A stretch of 14,520 nucleotides of DNA from an uncultured Eubacteriales bacterium. GTDB lineage: Bacteria > Bacillota > Clostridia > Oscillospirales > Butyricicoccaceae. The notes beneath the pieces are model-generated. The model searched no databases and had not been told where the DNA came from. It worked only from the letters and a program-made list of their open reading frames with translations. The DNA is taken from contig CAKUPI010000019.1 in the NCBI GenBank assembly GCA_934675045.1, positions 1 through 14,520 on the forward strand, written 5' to 3'. Positions 5,020-13,314 of this stretch are shown one piece after another (position 1 is the stretch's first letter; each line of letters starts with the position of its first letter). Made by a program: the position numbers and the translations under genes.

Positions 5020-7134
5020 ATGAAAAAGCACATCCTGCCCCGGCTGACCGGTCTTTTCCTTGCGCTGCTTCTCTCCTTCCCGCCGCTTTTCACCGCCGCA
5101 CATGCTGCCCAGCCGTTTTCCGGACAGCTCAGCGGCTTCATCGCCGACGACGGCACGGCCAGTGTGCTTCTCTCTGCCGCCGAACCCGGCCTGCTGTACG
5201 CGTTGCGGACCGACGACGGCTGGCGCGCGCCGGAAAACGGCGTGCTTGCCTGGAACGGCCTGGAGCCCGCCGCGCCCTTCGAACTGGTCTGCAAGCCGGC
5301 CGGCGATGCCGATACCGCACCGGCGGCGGCCCGGCCCGGCCTTTCTTTTTATACGCCCGCTCCCGGCCCCGGGCCGGACGCTTTCTGCCGCGAGCCGGAC
5401 TTTGAGCCGCACATGGACCAGCTGACCCTTTCCCAGACCGGCTTTGAATTCGAATACGCGCTGACCGGCGCCGACGGCCGCATCATCGCCCTGCGCGGCG
5501 AAGAATGGGTTTCCGGCGGTCAGGTCATCCGCTATACGCAGCTGGCGTTTGACGAGGAATACCACATCCTGACCCGCGCCCTCTGCCTTTTCGGCGACGC
5601 CTTGTGCCTCGCTTCCTCGACCCCTGTCCCCGTCTCCCATGACGTCGTCTTTGCCGATGCGCTGACCGCCTCGATCGACGAGCGGGGCTTTGGCCGCATC
5701 ACCGTCGGCAGCAGCGACCCCGGCCGGCAATACGCCGCGCTGGAGGCCGACGGAACCGTCGCCGCCCTGGCCGCGGGCACGGAGCATGCCGCCGCTCTGA
5801 CCGGCCTGCTTCCCGGCTTTTCCTACCGCGTCACCTCGCGCGGCGCAGACGAAGACCTGACCCCCGGCCAGCGGCTTCCGGTGCGCGGCACTCCGGCCGA
5901 GCTGCCCGTCGTACCCGGTGCGCTCGGGTTGTTTTACGGCCGGGAGGACGGCGGTGCCTTTGCGGAGCTTTCCCCCGTTTGCCCCGACGCCGCTTACAGC
6001 ATTGTCGACGCCGCCGGGCTGCCCATCGACGGCCTGCGGGCCTTTGACGGGTCCGGCGCGGAAGTGACCGGCACCGCCGGGTGGTTTTCCTCGGCCGATC
6101 TGCTGCGCTTTGCACCGGCGCCCTCCAGCGACGGCTGCCGTCTGGCGCTGCGCCGCGGCTCCGGCTCGCAGCCGGTCTTTTATCCGCTTCCCGCCCTGCC
6201 CGCGGGTCTTCCCCTGCCCGCGCTGTCCGACGCCCGCCTGACGGCGGACAGCCTGACCCTGTCCGGCCGGCCCGGCCTGCAATACGCGCTGGCCGGGGCA
6301 AAGGACTCCGCGCCGCTGTCCGAATGGCTGCCGGGCGGCGAGACGCCCCTTTTCTTCGGCGGCCTGACCGCCGGCCGGTCCTACCGGCTCTTTGTCCGCG
6401 GCGCAGACCTGCCGCCCGTCCTCTGCTTTGCCTTCACCCCCGCTGCCGCGGGTACAGACCCCGCGCCCTCCATCCCTTCCGGGAATCCCGCCCCGCAGCC
6501 GCCCAAGGAGACGGCCGCGCCCCACGCCGTGCCCGCCGGGGGCGCCGAACGGCTGCTCGTCACCGAACGGCGCGTCGCCTATCTCACCGGCGATCCGCAG
6601 GGGCTTTGCCGCCCCGAACAGCCTTTGACCCGCGCCGAGCTGTGCGCCATGCTGTATCGCCTGCTGCGTCAGGCGCCCGACGCCGGTGCCCCGTATACCG
6701 ACGTTGCGCAAAGCGCGTGGCACGCGCCGTATATCGCCGCGCTGACCTCCCTTGGCATTGTGCAGGGGACGGGCGACGGCCGCTTCCGCCCCGACGCCCC
6801 GGTCACGCGCGCCGAGCTGGCCGCCATTGCCGGGCGCTTCTGCCTGCCCGCCGACGCCGCCCTCTCCTTCCCCGACCTGCCGGACGGGCACTGGGCCTTT
6901 TCCCACGCCGCAGCGGCCTGTGCCCGGGGCTGGCTGCAAACCGACGGCGAGGGCGCCTTCCGCCCGGACGCCCCCGTCTCGCGCGGGCAGGCCGTGCGTC
7001 TTCTCAACCTGCTGCTGGGGCGCGCGCCCGACCCCGAGGCCCTTGCCGGGGCGCACACCCCGCCCGCCTTTGCCGATCTTTCGCCCCAAAGCCCGTGGTA
7101 TTACGATATCTGGGAGGCTTCGCTCTCTGCGTAA
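5020..7134 (+). CDS. Secreted protein with C-terminal SLH domains
   Basis: The 704-residue protein starts at ATG 5020, with AAAGGAG eight nt upstream and a signal peptide (MKK, hydrophobic core, cleavage likely after AHA near residue 28). Residues about 30-465 hold several divergent repeats built on PGxxYAL, a variable loop, GLxxGxxY and a closing RGAD. Examples are near residues 60, 230 and 420. They resemble Fn3/Ig-like beta modules, but no family is recognised. A Pro-rich linker (about 470-510) leads to SLH modules at about 515-557, 559-607 and 617-668, with the motifs FRPDAPVTRAELAA and FRPDAPVSRGQA. A short SLH-like tail (FADL..WYYDIWEAS) ends the protein. SLH domains attach proteins to pyruvylated wall polymers, so this is a cell-surface protein, perhaps an S-layer or spore-phase-repressed adhesin. 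No catalytic motif is visible. Confidence 0.88.
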   Translation: MKKHILPRLTGLFLALLLSFPPLFTAAHAAQPFSGQLSGFIADDGTASVLLSAAEPGLLYALRTDDGWRAPENGVLAWNGLEPAAPFELVCKPAGDADTAPAAARPGLSFYTPAPGPGPDAFCREPDFEPHMDQLTLSQTGFEFEYALTGADGRIIALRGEEWVSGGQVIRYTQLAFDEEYHILTRALCLFGDALCLASSTPVPVSHDVVFADALTASIDERGFGRITVGSSDPGRQYAALEADGTVAALAAGTEHAAALTGLLPGFSYRVTSRGADEDLTPGQRLPVRGTPAELPVVPGALGLFYGREDGGAFAELSPVCPDAAYSIVDAAGLPIDGLRAFDGSGAEVTGTAGWFSSADLLRFAPAPSSDGCRLALRRGSGSQPVFYPLPALPAGLPLPALSDARLTADSLTLSGRPGLQYALAGAKDSAPLSEWLPGGETPLFFGGLTAGRSYRLFVRGADLPPVLCFAFTPAAAGTDPAPSIPSGNPAPQPPKETAAPHAVPAGGAERLLVTERRVAYLTGDPQGLCRPEQPLTRAELCAMLYRLLRQAPDAGAPYTDVAQSAWHAPYIAALTSLGIVQGTGDGRFRPDAPVTRAELAAIAGRFCLPADAALSFPDLPDGHWAFSHAAAACARGWLQTDGEGAFRPDAPVSRGQAVRLLNLLLGRAPDPEALAGAHTPPAFADLSPQSPWYYDIWEASLSA

Positions 7135-7143
7135 GCAAGCATA

Positions 7144-7265
7144 GCCACCGGTAAGCCGGCGGTTTGACCCGCCCCCGAAGGGGGCCGTTACGACCGCAGC
7201 CCCTTTTAGGGGCGTTGAAGGCTTGGCACCGCTGCCCTTTCAGGCAGCCGCTTCAGGCGGCTGCC
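7144..7265 (+). repeat. Run of hairpins downstream of the SLH gene
   Basis: The 302 bp between the SLH gene and icd (7135-7436) hold no gene. Instead there are successive inverted repeats: CCACCGG/CCGGCGG (7145-7162, one mismatch), GCCCCC/GGGGGC (7171-7185), GCCCC/GGGGC (7199-7213), and GCTGCC/GGCAGC (7231-7248). The last competes with the terminator stem 7243-7265. Short unpaired joints (such as GTTGAAGGCTTGGCACC) link them. The arrangement looks like a structured dispersed intergenic repeat rather than chance, but copies elsewhere cannot be checked here. Confidence 0.5.
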
Positions 7266-7270
7266 TTTTT
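7243..7270 (+). terminator. Intrinsic terminator of the SLH gene
   Basis: GGCAGCCGC (7243-7251) and GCGGCTGCC (7257-7265) form a perfect 9-bp stem with a 5-nt loop, followed by TTTTT (7266-7270). Confidence 0.9.
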
Positions 7271-7323
7271 ATGCCCGTTGGTTTCGGATATACTCCGCGC
7301 GGCGGGGTTTTCCGGATATGAGC

Positions 7324-7361
7324 AAGCCCGCATCCGGTTCAATACCGGATGCGGGCTTTTT
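7324..7361 (+). terminator. Second terminator between converging genes
   Basis: AAGCCCGCATCCGGT (7324-7338) pairs perfectly with 7344-7358 around TCAAT, with T continuing to 7361. The plus strand has the clear U-tract. On the minus strand the same stem lies about 80 nt past the icd stop but is followed only by a mixed tract, so it is a weaker candidate for stopping the icd transcript. Confidence 0.85.
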
Positions 7362-7436
7362 CGCCCTTATTTGCGTGGAGGAAATGATCGTATCCCCTCA
7401 ACGCTTTTCTCTTTTGCGCTTTTTTCGCCGGATTGC

Positions 7437-8657
7437 TTAGGCAAGCTTGGCGGAAAGGCGCTCCGCGACGGCATCGAGGAAGCCTTCGGAGCTGACGGCG
7501 GCAGCCTTGAAGCCGGGTTCTACCAGGTTTACCAGGTCCTTGGTCATAATGCCGTCGTTGAGGGTATCGAAGCAGGCTTCTTCCAGCTTCTCGCCGAACT
7601 TCACAAGCTCAGGCAGATTGTCCAGCTCGCCGCGCTTTTTGAACGCGCCGGACCAAGCGAATATGGTCGCCATGGAGTTGGTGGAGGTGGATTCGCCCTT
7701 GAGGTGCTTGTAGTAATGCTGGGTCACGGTGCCGTGGGCGGCTTCGAATTCGTAGTTGCCGTCGGGGGACACCAGCACGGAGGTCATCATGGCAAGGGAC
7801 CCGAAAGCGGTAGACACCATGTCGCTCATGACGTCGCCGTCATAGTTCTTGCAGGCCCAGATATAGCCGCCCTTGGAGCGGATGACGCGGGCGACCGCAT
7901 CGTCTATAAGGGTGTAGAAGTAGGTTATGCCCAGCTTCTCGAACTGCTCTTTGTACCCCTTCTCGAACTCCTCTTCGAACACCTTTTTGAATTCACCGTC
8001 GTATATCTTGGCGATGGTGTCCTTGGTAGAGAACCACAAATCCTGCTTGGTGTCGATTGCGTACTGGAAGCAGGCCTTCGCGAAGGAACGGATGGAGCTT
8101 TCCTTGTTGTGCGCGCCCTGCCACACCGCGGGGCCGTCTACCTTCTGAACGATCAGGGTCTTTTCTTCGCCGGTGAGGTCGCTCTTGTAGGTCATGGTGC
8201 ACACGCCGGGGTCGGTGGTGTACAAATCCACCGACTTGTATACGTCGCCATAAGCGTGACGGGCGATGGTGATGGGCTTCTCCCAATTCTTAACTACCGG
8301 CTTTATCGCGGGTATGCAGATGGGGGCGCGGAACACGGTGCCGTCCAGAATGGAGCGGATGGTGCCGTTGGGGCTCTTCCACATTTCGGTCAGCTCGGGA
8401 TATTCCTCCATGCGCTGCTTATTCGGGGTGATGGTGGCGCACTTTACGGCCACGCCGTACTTCTTGTTGGCATTGGCGGCATCTACGGTCACCTGATCCC
8501 TGGTGGCGTTGCGGTTGAGCAGGCCAAGGTCATAATACTCCGTCTTCAGATCGACATAGGGAAGGATGAGCTTGTCCTTGATCATCTTCCACAGGATTCG
8601 CGTCATTTCGTCGCCGTCCATCTCTACCAGGGGGGTCGTCATTTTCAACTTTTCCAT
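7437..8657 (-). CDS. icd: Isocitrate dehydrogenase, type II (eukaryotic-like) subfamily
   Basis: The 406-residue enzyme oxidatively decarboxylates isocitrate to 2-oxoglutarate in the cytoplasm. It matches the homodimeric, eukaryotic-like IDH subfamily: EMDGDEMTR (12-20), MWKSPNGTIRSILDGTVFR (92-110, substrate loop), KPITIARHAYGD (127-138), and NYDGDVMSDM (271-280, metal aspartates). The adenine/phosphate site reads AAHGTVTQHYYKHLKG (306-321). In human IDH1 the residue before the conserved His is Arg and contacts the NADP 2'-phosphate; here it is Gln313, so cofactor preference is uncertain. AAGGAG six nt before ATG 8657 supports the start. It follows acn by 46 nt without an intervening terminator, so the two are almost certainly co-transcribed. 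Confidence 0.95.
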   Translation of the reverse strand: MEKLKMTTPLVEMDGDEMTRILWKMIKDKLILPYVDLKTEYYDLGLLNRNATRDQVTVDAANANKKYGVAVKCATITPNKQRMEEYPELTEMWKSPNGTIRSILDGTVFRAPICIPAIKPVVKNWEKPITIARHAYGDVYKSVDLYTTDPGVCTMTYKSDLTGEEKTLIVQKVDGPAVWQGAHNKESSIRSFAKACFQYAIDTKQDLWFSTKDTIAKIYDGEFKKVFEEEFEKGYKEQFEKLGITYFYTLIDDAVARVIRSKGGYIWACKNYDGDVMSDMVSTAFGSLAMMTSVLVSPDGNYEFEAAHGTVTQHYYKHLKGESTSTNSMATIFAWSGAFKKRGELDNLPELVKFGEKLEEACFDTLNDGIMTKDLVNLVEPGFKAAAVSSEGFLDAVAERLSAKLA

Positions 8658-8703
8658 GATGATCTCCTTGTTTTCTTAAATATTATTGATTTCGGCCTAT
8701 GGC

Positions 8704-10956
8704 TTACGCCTTGCCGTAACCGGCGGCATAGTAGTTCATCAGGCAGCCTTCCTGAAGGATAATCTTTTCATCGGCGGTCAGGCCCTTGCAGTACAGGGTG
8801 ATGTCGTTTACCCTGCCATCCTTGGTTATCACCTTGGCGGGGATATCCTCGCAGCCTTCGGCTATCGCCTTGCGCACGCCGGGGACGTATACCCAATCGC
8901 CATCCTCGTAATCGAACGCGGCGTCCTTATCCATGGTGAACGGCACGATGCCCCAGTTGATGCAGTTGGAACGGTAGCGCTTGGTGGCGTATTCGTAGCA
9001 GATGTTGGCAAAGCCGCCGAGCACCTTCTGGCAGGATGCGGCCTGCTCGCGCGCGGAACCGTCGCCGGGCTTGTTGGCAAATACGCAGGAGCCGACGCTG
9101 GTCCTGGCGGCATCGCCGCCGACCTTGCTCAGGGCTGCGGTCACTTCTTCGGGAGTGTTGCCGGCTTCCCTTGCCTCTTCCAAAGCGCGCACGGCCTTCG
9201 CACGGCCAACGTACTCAGGCACGCGGCGGGAAAGCGCAAACTCGGACAGGCCGATGGGGTTGGAGCGATAGCTGGACGTTTCGCCGGAGGGGATCAGCTC
9301 ATCGGTGGTGGTAACGGGGTCGTGTATAACGGCGCACAGCTTGACGAGCAGGTCTTCCTCAAGATGCGGCATCTGCGGCCAGTCCTTGATGTTGGGGCCA
9401 TAGCGCAGCTCCACGGAAGGATCGGCCTTGCCGAAGCCCTCGTAGCAGCGCTTCTCGTATACGCTGCCATCGTACTTATACTCGAACTCAGGCACTTCGT
9501 AGTCGATATCGGTAGCAGCGGTGATAACACCCTTGTTGGCGGCGGTCGCGGCTATGGAACGGGCGTCCATGAGCGCAACGGCGGAGATCTGGCCGTTGCC
9601 GGGCTTGCTGCCCTCGCGGTTGGCGAAGTTGCGGGTGGCATGGCGGATGGACAGGGCGTTGTTGGCGGGCGTGTCGCCGGCGCCGAAGCAGGGGCCGCAG
9701 AAGGCGGGCTTGAGCACGCAGCCGGCTTCCATCAGCTTTACTGAGGTGCCGTCCTTGGTGATGGCCAGGCTGATGGGCGTGGAGGAGGGATAGACGGACA
9801 TGTCGAAATAGCCGTTGCCTATGCTCTTGCCGTCCAGTATTGCCGCGGCTTCCACGATGTTTTCATACATGCCGCCGGAGCAGCCGACTATAACGCCCTG
9901 GTCGCAGGTGACCTTGCCGTTCACCATGTTCCTGCGCAGGTCCATCTTGACCTTACCGCCAAGCTGCTTGTTGCACTCGTCCTCTGTCTTGGACAGTATG
10001 CCCTCGGGGTCGGCCTGCAGCTCTTTGATGGTGTAAGCCTTGGAGGGGTGGAAGGGCAGCGCTATCATGCACTCTACCTTGGACAGGTCGATGTGCACTA
10101 CCGCGTCATAATAAGCGCCTTCTTCGGGCTTGAGCTCACGGTAGTCCTCGGGACGGCCGATGGCCTCGTAATACTTCTTGATGGTCTCATCGGTTTCCCA
10201 GATGGAGCTGAGGCAGGAAGTTTCGGTGGTCATAACATCTATGCCGATGCGGTAATCGCTGGAAAGCTCCTTCACGCCCGGGCCTACGAACTCAAGAATC
10301 TTGTTCTTTACATCGCCGTTGGGGAAGGTGGCCGCAACAAGCGCTATGGCAACGTCCTGCGGGCCTACGCCGCGGCGGGGCTTGCCGTCCAGATACACCA
10401 TAACCACCTGGGGCGCATCCACGTCATAGGTGTTGCTGAGCAGCTGCTTGGCCAGCTCGCCGCCGCCTTCGCCTATGCCCATGGTGCCGTAGCTGCCGTA
10501 ACGGGTGTGGCTGTCGGAGCCAAGTATCATCGCGCCGCACCGGGCCAGACGCTCGCGTGCATACTGGTGTATAACGGCCTGATTGGCGGGGACGTAGATT
10601 CCGCCGTACTTCTTTGCGGCGGAAAGGCCGAAAGCGTGGTCGTCCTCGTTGATGGTGCCGCCGACGGCGCAAAGGCTGTTGTGGCAGTTGGTCATCGCAT
10701 AGGGAATGGGAAACTCTTTCAGGCCGGAGGCCTTGGCAGTCTGGATTATGCCGACGAAGGTTATGTCGTGCGATACCAGAGCATCGAACTTGATGCGCAT
10801 TTTTTTCGGGTCGGTGCCCTTGTCATGCGCGCGCATGATCTTGTAGGCCATGGTCTTTTCGCGGGCCTGGTCGGGTTCGGCAGCGCCTTGGGCTTCAGCC
10901 GCAAACACGGGCTTACCGCCAAGATAATACGCGCCTTTTTGAATCACTTCTACCAT
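8704..10956 (-). CDS. acn: Aconitase-family hydratase (citrate/isocitrate isomerisation)
   Basis: The 750-residue protein has the single-chain aconitase layout: catalytic [4Fe-4S] domains followed by a C-terminal swivel domain. Visible iron-sulfur ligands are Cys359 (IVGCSGGMYEN) and Cys420/Cys423 (FCGPCFGAGDTPANN). GSDSHTRYGSYGTMGIGEGGGELAKQ (146-171) and SNCINWGIVPF are active-site segments. It resembles the YbhJ-like/clostridial hydratase branch more than classic AcnA or AcnB. Aconitase activity is supported mainly by its position between citrate lyase genes and icd. AGGAGG lies eight nt before ATG 10956. It starts 44 nt after citG. The enzyme would interconvert citrate and isocitrate and feed icd. 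Alternative: a hydratase of a related tricarboxylate. Confidence 0.85.
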   Translation of the reverse strand: MVEVIQKGAYYLGGKPVFAAEAQGAAEPDQAREKTMAYKIMRAHDKGTDPKKMRIKFDALVSHDITFVGIIQTAKASGLKEFPIPYAMTNCHNSLCAVGGTINEDDHAFGLSAAKKYGGIYVPANQAVIHQYARERLARCGAMILGSDSHTRYGSYGTMGIGEGGGELAKQLLSNTYDVDAPQVVMVYLDGKPRRGVGPQDVAIALVAATFPNGDVKNKILEFVGPGVKELSSDYRIGIDVMTTETSCLSSIWETDETIKKYYEAIGRPEDYRELKPEEGAYYDAVVHIDLSKVECMIALPFHPSKAYTIKELQADPEGILSKTEDECNKQLGGKVKMDLRRNMVNGKVTCDQGVIVGCSGGMYENIVEAAAILDGKSIGNGYFDMSVYPSSTPISLAITKDGTSVKLMEAGCVLKPAFCGPCFGAGDTPANNALSIRHATRNFANREGSKPGNGQISAVALMDARSIAATAANKGVITAATDIDYEVPEFEYKYDGSVYEKRCYEGFGKADPSVELRYGPNIKDWPQMPHLEEDLLVKLCAVIHDPVTTTDELIPSGETSSYRSNPIGLSEFALSRRVPEYVGRAKAVRALEEAREAGNTPEEVTAALSKVGGDAARTSVGSCVFANKPGDGSAREQAASCQKVLGGFANICYEYATKRYRSNCINWGIVPFTMDKDAAFDYEDGDWVYVPGVRKAIAEGCEDIPAKVITKDGRVNDITLYCKGLTADEKIILQEGCLMNYYAAGYGKA

Positions 10957-10990
10957 TTGACTTTCCTCCTTTTTATGGACGGGTTTTTAT

Positions 10991-11022
10991 AAAAAAACTC
11001 TTATCGTTCGCACAGGCGATAA
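10991..11022 (-). terminator. Weak hairpin with U-tract between citG and acn
   Basis: On the minus strand TTATCG (11022-11017) pairs with CGATAA (11006-11001), with a 10-nt loop. GAG and seven T (10997-10991) follow. The stem overlaps the citG stop codon. It is A/T-rich and short, so partial termination that lowers acn-icd relative to cit expression is more likely than a full stop. No consensus promoter is obvious in the remaining 34 bp before acn. Confidence 0.35.
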
Positions 11023-11816
11023 AGGAAAATGCTGATCGCCAGCAGATCCGCCGCGCCGCCCGGGCTTATGCGCCGTTTTATCAGCAATGCGTCAAGCTCC
11101 CCGGCACCCGCTATCGAAAAGTTTGAAAGCAGCTGTGCCGCCCGGCTTTTCGTGAACGCGGAGCCGTCCTCACCGGCGCGGCTGAGCACATTGGTGTCCG
11201 TAATATTGGCCATAAGCGAAAGCAGCGTTCTGACATGGGCTTCGTTTTCATCCAGCCCGCGCGCAAGCGCGTCCCTGAGCACCGGGTAGCCGTACTGCAT
11301 CACGCTTGCAAAGCCGCTTTCGGCTTCCCCGCGCACGCCCAGCGCGCCGTATGCCCTGAAAACGCGCTGTCCGTTGGTATCTTCGCAGCCGCATTCGCGT
11401 TGGCATATACCGCGCGTCATACGCGCAACCGCCGTGCAAAGCGATGCCGCATCCGCCGGTTCTTCCAGCGCCGCGGCACGCCCCGCCGCCGCGCAAAGCA
11501 GACCGAGCGAAAACAGCGCGCCTTTGTGCGTGTTCACGCCGCCCGTTGCCGCGAACATGGCGCTTTCAGCCTCCATGCCCGGCCTGCGCAGCAGAGTAAG
11601 CAGCTTTTCTTCGTCCAGCAGCGCATTGTCTATGCCTGCCTGCGTGAACCTTTCAAAATACGGCAGCAGCGCATCCGCGCTGCGCACAAACAGCGCACGA
11701 TCCATGTCGCTGTGCGCGCCGTTGTTTGCCCTGTCCACCAGTCCCGGCTTTGGCGTTGCGTCCACTTCCGCTATCAGCGCGCCGTGCGCTATATCTGCGA
11801 TTCTGCGGCTGATCAT
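11001..11816 (-). CDS. citG: Triphosphoribosyl-dephospho-CoA synthase
   Basis: The 271-residue enzyme makes 2'-(5''-triphosphoribosyl)-3'-dephospho-CoA from ATP and dephospho-CoA, the precursor of the citrate lyase acyl-carrier prosthetic group. Family motifs are EVDATPKPGLVDRANNGAH (17-35), TGGVNTHKGALFSLG (91-105) and a long helical C-terminus (ITDTNVLSRAG). The ATG at 11816 overlaps the citC stop (ATGA), so the two genes are translationally coupled; an upstream in-frame extension to 11945 would lie inside citC and is not needed. It is a stand-alone protein, not the CitXG fusion seen in some organisms. Confidence 0.93.
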   Translation of the reverse strand: MISRRIADIAHGALIAEVDATPKPGLVDRANNGAHSDMDRALFVRSADALLPYFERFTQAGIDNALLDEEKLLTLLRRPGMEAESAMFAATGGVNTHKGALFSLGLLCAAAGRAAALEEPADAASLCTAVARMTRGICQRECGCEDTNGQRVFRAYGALGVRGEAESGFASVMQYGYPVLRDALARGLDENEAHVRTLLSLMANITDTNVLSRAGEDGSAFTKSRAAQLLSNFSIAGAGELDALLIKRRISPGGAADLLAISIFLYRLCER

Positions 11817-12808
11817 AGGCCAAATCCCATGGCGCGGATATGCTCGTATGAGCTTTCCGGCAGCAGCGGCCTGCATTCCTCTATTCGGCCTTCCCTGAGC
11901 AGCGCACGCACACGCGAGGCGCTTATCGGCTCGCCGCCGCTGCATCGGCGCTCTATCACGCGCACATCAATGCCCTTTGGCGGCAAGGCTTTCAGCAGAG
12001 CATCGTTATACAAAGAGGTGAGCGCGTCCGCAGGCTCCATGCCCACATAGCGCGCCGTTATGCCAAGCTCCGGCGCTATGTGCCCTGCGAAGATATCCGC
12101 GTCAAGTTCGGCGTATGTGCGCGAAACATCGGACATTTCCTTGATAAAGTAGCTTGGGAACGTGGCGGCCGATATCATATATGGCCCGCCGCCCTGCACC
12201 GACACGTTGGCAAGCTGCGCGCATGCGGCCCTGGCCATTGCCAGCCTGTCGGCAAACGGGAACGCGGAACGGTCCTCTTCCACCACGAATACATACAGCC
12301 TTTGGTTTTCTTCGCTCGCCCGCCTGACAAGCTCCATATGCCCAAGCGTAAACGGATTGCAATTCATCACTATCACGGCCGCTTCGTCGTCAAACACCTT
12401 TGCCGCCTTGCAGAAGCGGCGCAGGCCGCCCTTGTCGCTGTCGAGCAATACCGCCTTTTCGGCCCTGCCTGCGGCATAAAACGAAAGGCTTGTGAAAACG
12501 GCTTCGTTTTCGGGCTTTGTGAACAGGAATACATGGCGGCGGCCAAGCTCCGCAAGCTGCTGCCTGAGATGGGTCATAAGCGTCCCTATCAGCCCTTCGC
12601 CCCGCATGTCTTCGCGCGCGGCTACGCATTTGATCACATTGCCTTCGAATCCTCCGCCGGCGACCAGCTCTCCGTCTGCAAACACACCGGCGTAGTATTC
12701 CAGATTGTCCAGCTTTAAGCCAAACGAATGCAGAAAGTCTTCCGCCTGTTTTCTGCATGAAGAAAGTGAAAGGGGCATCGGACTTATCTGCATATCGTTA
12801 AAGCTCAA
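11813..12808 (-). CDS. citC: [Citrate (pro-3S)-lyase] ligase
   Basis: The protein acetylates the prosthetic group of the citrate lyase acyl carrier protein using ATP and acetate, switching the enzyme on. An N-terminal GNAT-like part (GVFADGELVAGGGFEGNVIK, about 41-60; MRGEGLIGTL, 68-77) is followed by a nucleotidyltransferase domain with MNCNPFTLGHMELV (148-161) and a C-terminal SASRVRALL motif. The start is chosen as TTG 12808. AAAGGAG lies seven nt upstream, and TTGA overlaps the citX stop by four nt, giving 331 residues. ATG 12793 is the nearest ATG but is 22 nt from that ribosome site. Neighbours are citX upstream and citG downstream, both overlapping, so the three products are likely made in step. 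Confidence 0.92.
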   Translation of the reverse strand: MSFNDMQISPMPLSLSSCRKQAEDFLHSFGLKLDNLEYYAGVFADGELVAGGGFEGNVIKCVAAREDMRGEGLIGTLMTHLRQQLAELGRRHVFLFTKPENEAVFTSLSFYAAGRAEKAVLLDSDKGGLRRFCKAAKVFDDEAAVIVMNCNPFTLGHMELVRRASEENQRLYVFVVEEDRSAFPFADRLAMARAACAQLANVSVQGGGPYMISAATFPSYFIKEMSDVSRTYAELDADIFAGHIAPELGITARYVGMEPADALTSLYNDALLKALPPKGIDVRVIERRCSGGEPISASRVRALLREGRIEECRPLLPESSYEHIRAMGFGL

Positions 12809-13314
12809 AGCGATTCTCCTTTGCTGCGGCTTATGATGCCGTCTATGGCGTTTATCAGTTCGCTTATGCTGTGCGTGCGGCTGCGGGCGCATGCCGCGCC
12901 CGGCATATTGCACAGCAGGCATCTTCTCATTTCAAAGCCGGCGCTTTCGCGGCTTATCGGCCCGGACGGGCCGATAACGTCGATATCATACAGCCTGCCG
13001 AGCTCGGTTGCATCCTCGATGGCGCACATGGCCTTTTTCAGTTCGGAAGGCTCCATCTTGACCAGATAAAAGCCCTCCGGCCCGCTTATAAGCTCCCGCT
13101 GTTCGTGATAAGCCACCTTGTCGCCAAGCGCGCGGCTTATGGCCGCGCAGCCGCAGGTGAATATGTAGCGGCTCCTGCCGCTCAGCTTTTCCGGGCCGGG
13201 CATGTTTACCGTAAAGGATACGAGCGGCAGCCGCCACTGCGCAATGAGCGCCTGCTGGCGTGCGGCGCGCTCCTCGCGGGCGCGGAGAAGCTGCTCAAGG
13301 GTAATACCGTCCAT
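12805..13314 (-). CDS. citX: Apo-citrate lyase phosphoribosyl-dephospho-CoA transferase
   Basis: The 169-residue holo-ACP synthase transfers the CitG product onto the citrate lyase gamma subunit (CitD). Typical features are the N-terminal MDGITLEQLLRAREERAARQ, the central RLYDIDVIGPSGPISR and the Cys-rich end RRCLLCNMPGAACARSRTH (130-148). ATG 13314 overlaps the citF TGA by one base (TGATG). No strong ribosome site precedes it, so translation probably depends on ribosomes finishing citF. It overlaps citC by four nt at its own end. Confidence 0.93.
   Translation of the reverse strand: MDGITLEQLLRAREERAARQQALIAQWRLPLVSFTVNMPGPEKLSGRSRYIFTCGCAAISRALGDKVAYHEQRELISGPEGFYLVKMEPSELKKAMCAIEDATELGRLYDIDVIGPSGPISRESAGFEMRRCLLCNMPGAACARSRTHSISELINAIDGIISRSKGESL

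Noticed and set aside
4657..7089. 810-codon open frame on the minus strand opposite the SLH gene
   Set aside because: It is the mirror of a GC-rich gene, with Gly/Gln/Arg-rich low-complexity sequence, no domains and no proper start context. The plus-strand frame has a promoter, ribosome site, signal peptide and SLH motifs.
7164..8762. 532-codon plus-strand open frame opposite icd
   Set aside because: It lies antisense to a clear isocitrate dehydrogenase, starts inside the hairpin region and has no recognisable domain.
10048..10992. 314-codon plus-strand frame opposite acn, and similar long frames at 164-1255 and 8686-9744
   Set aside because: All are antisense shadows of well-supported enzymes and arise from high GC in third positions.
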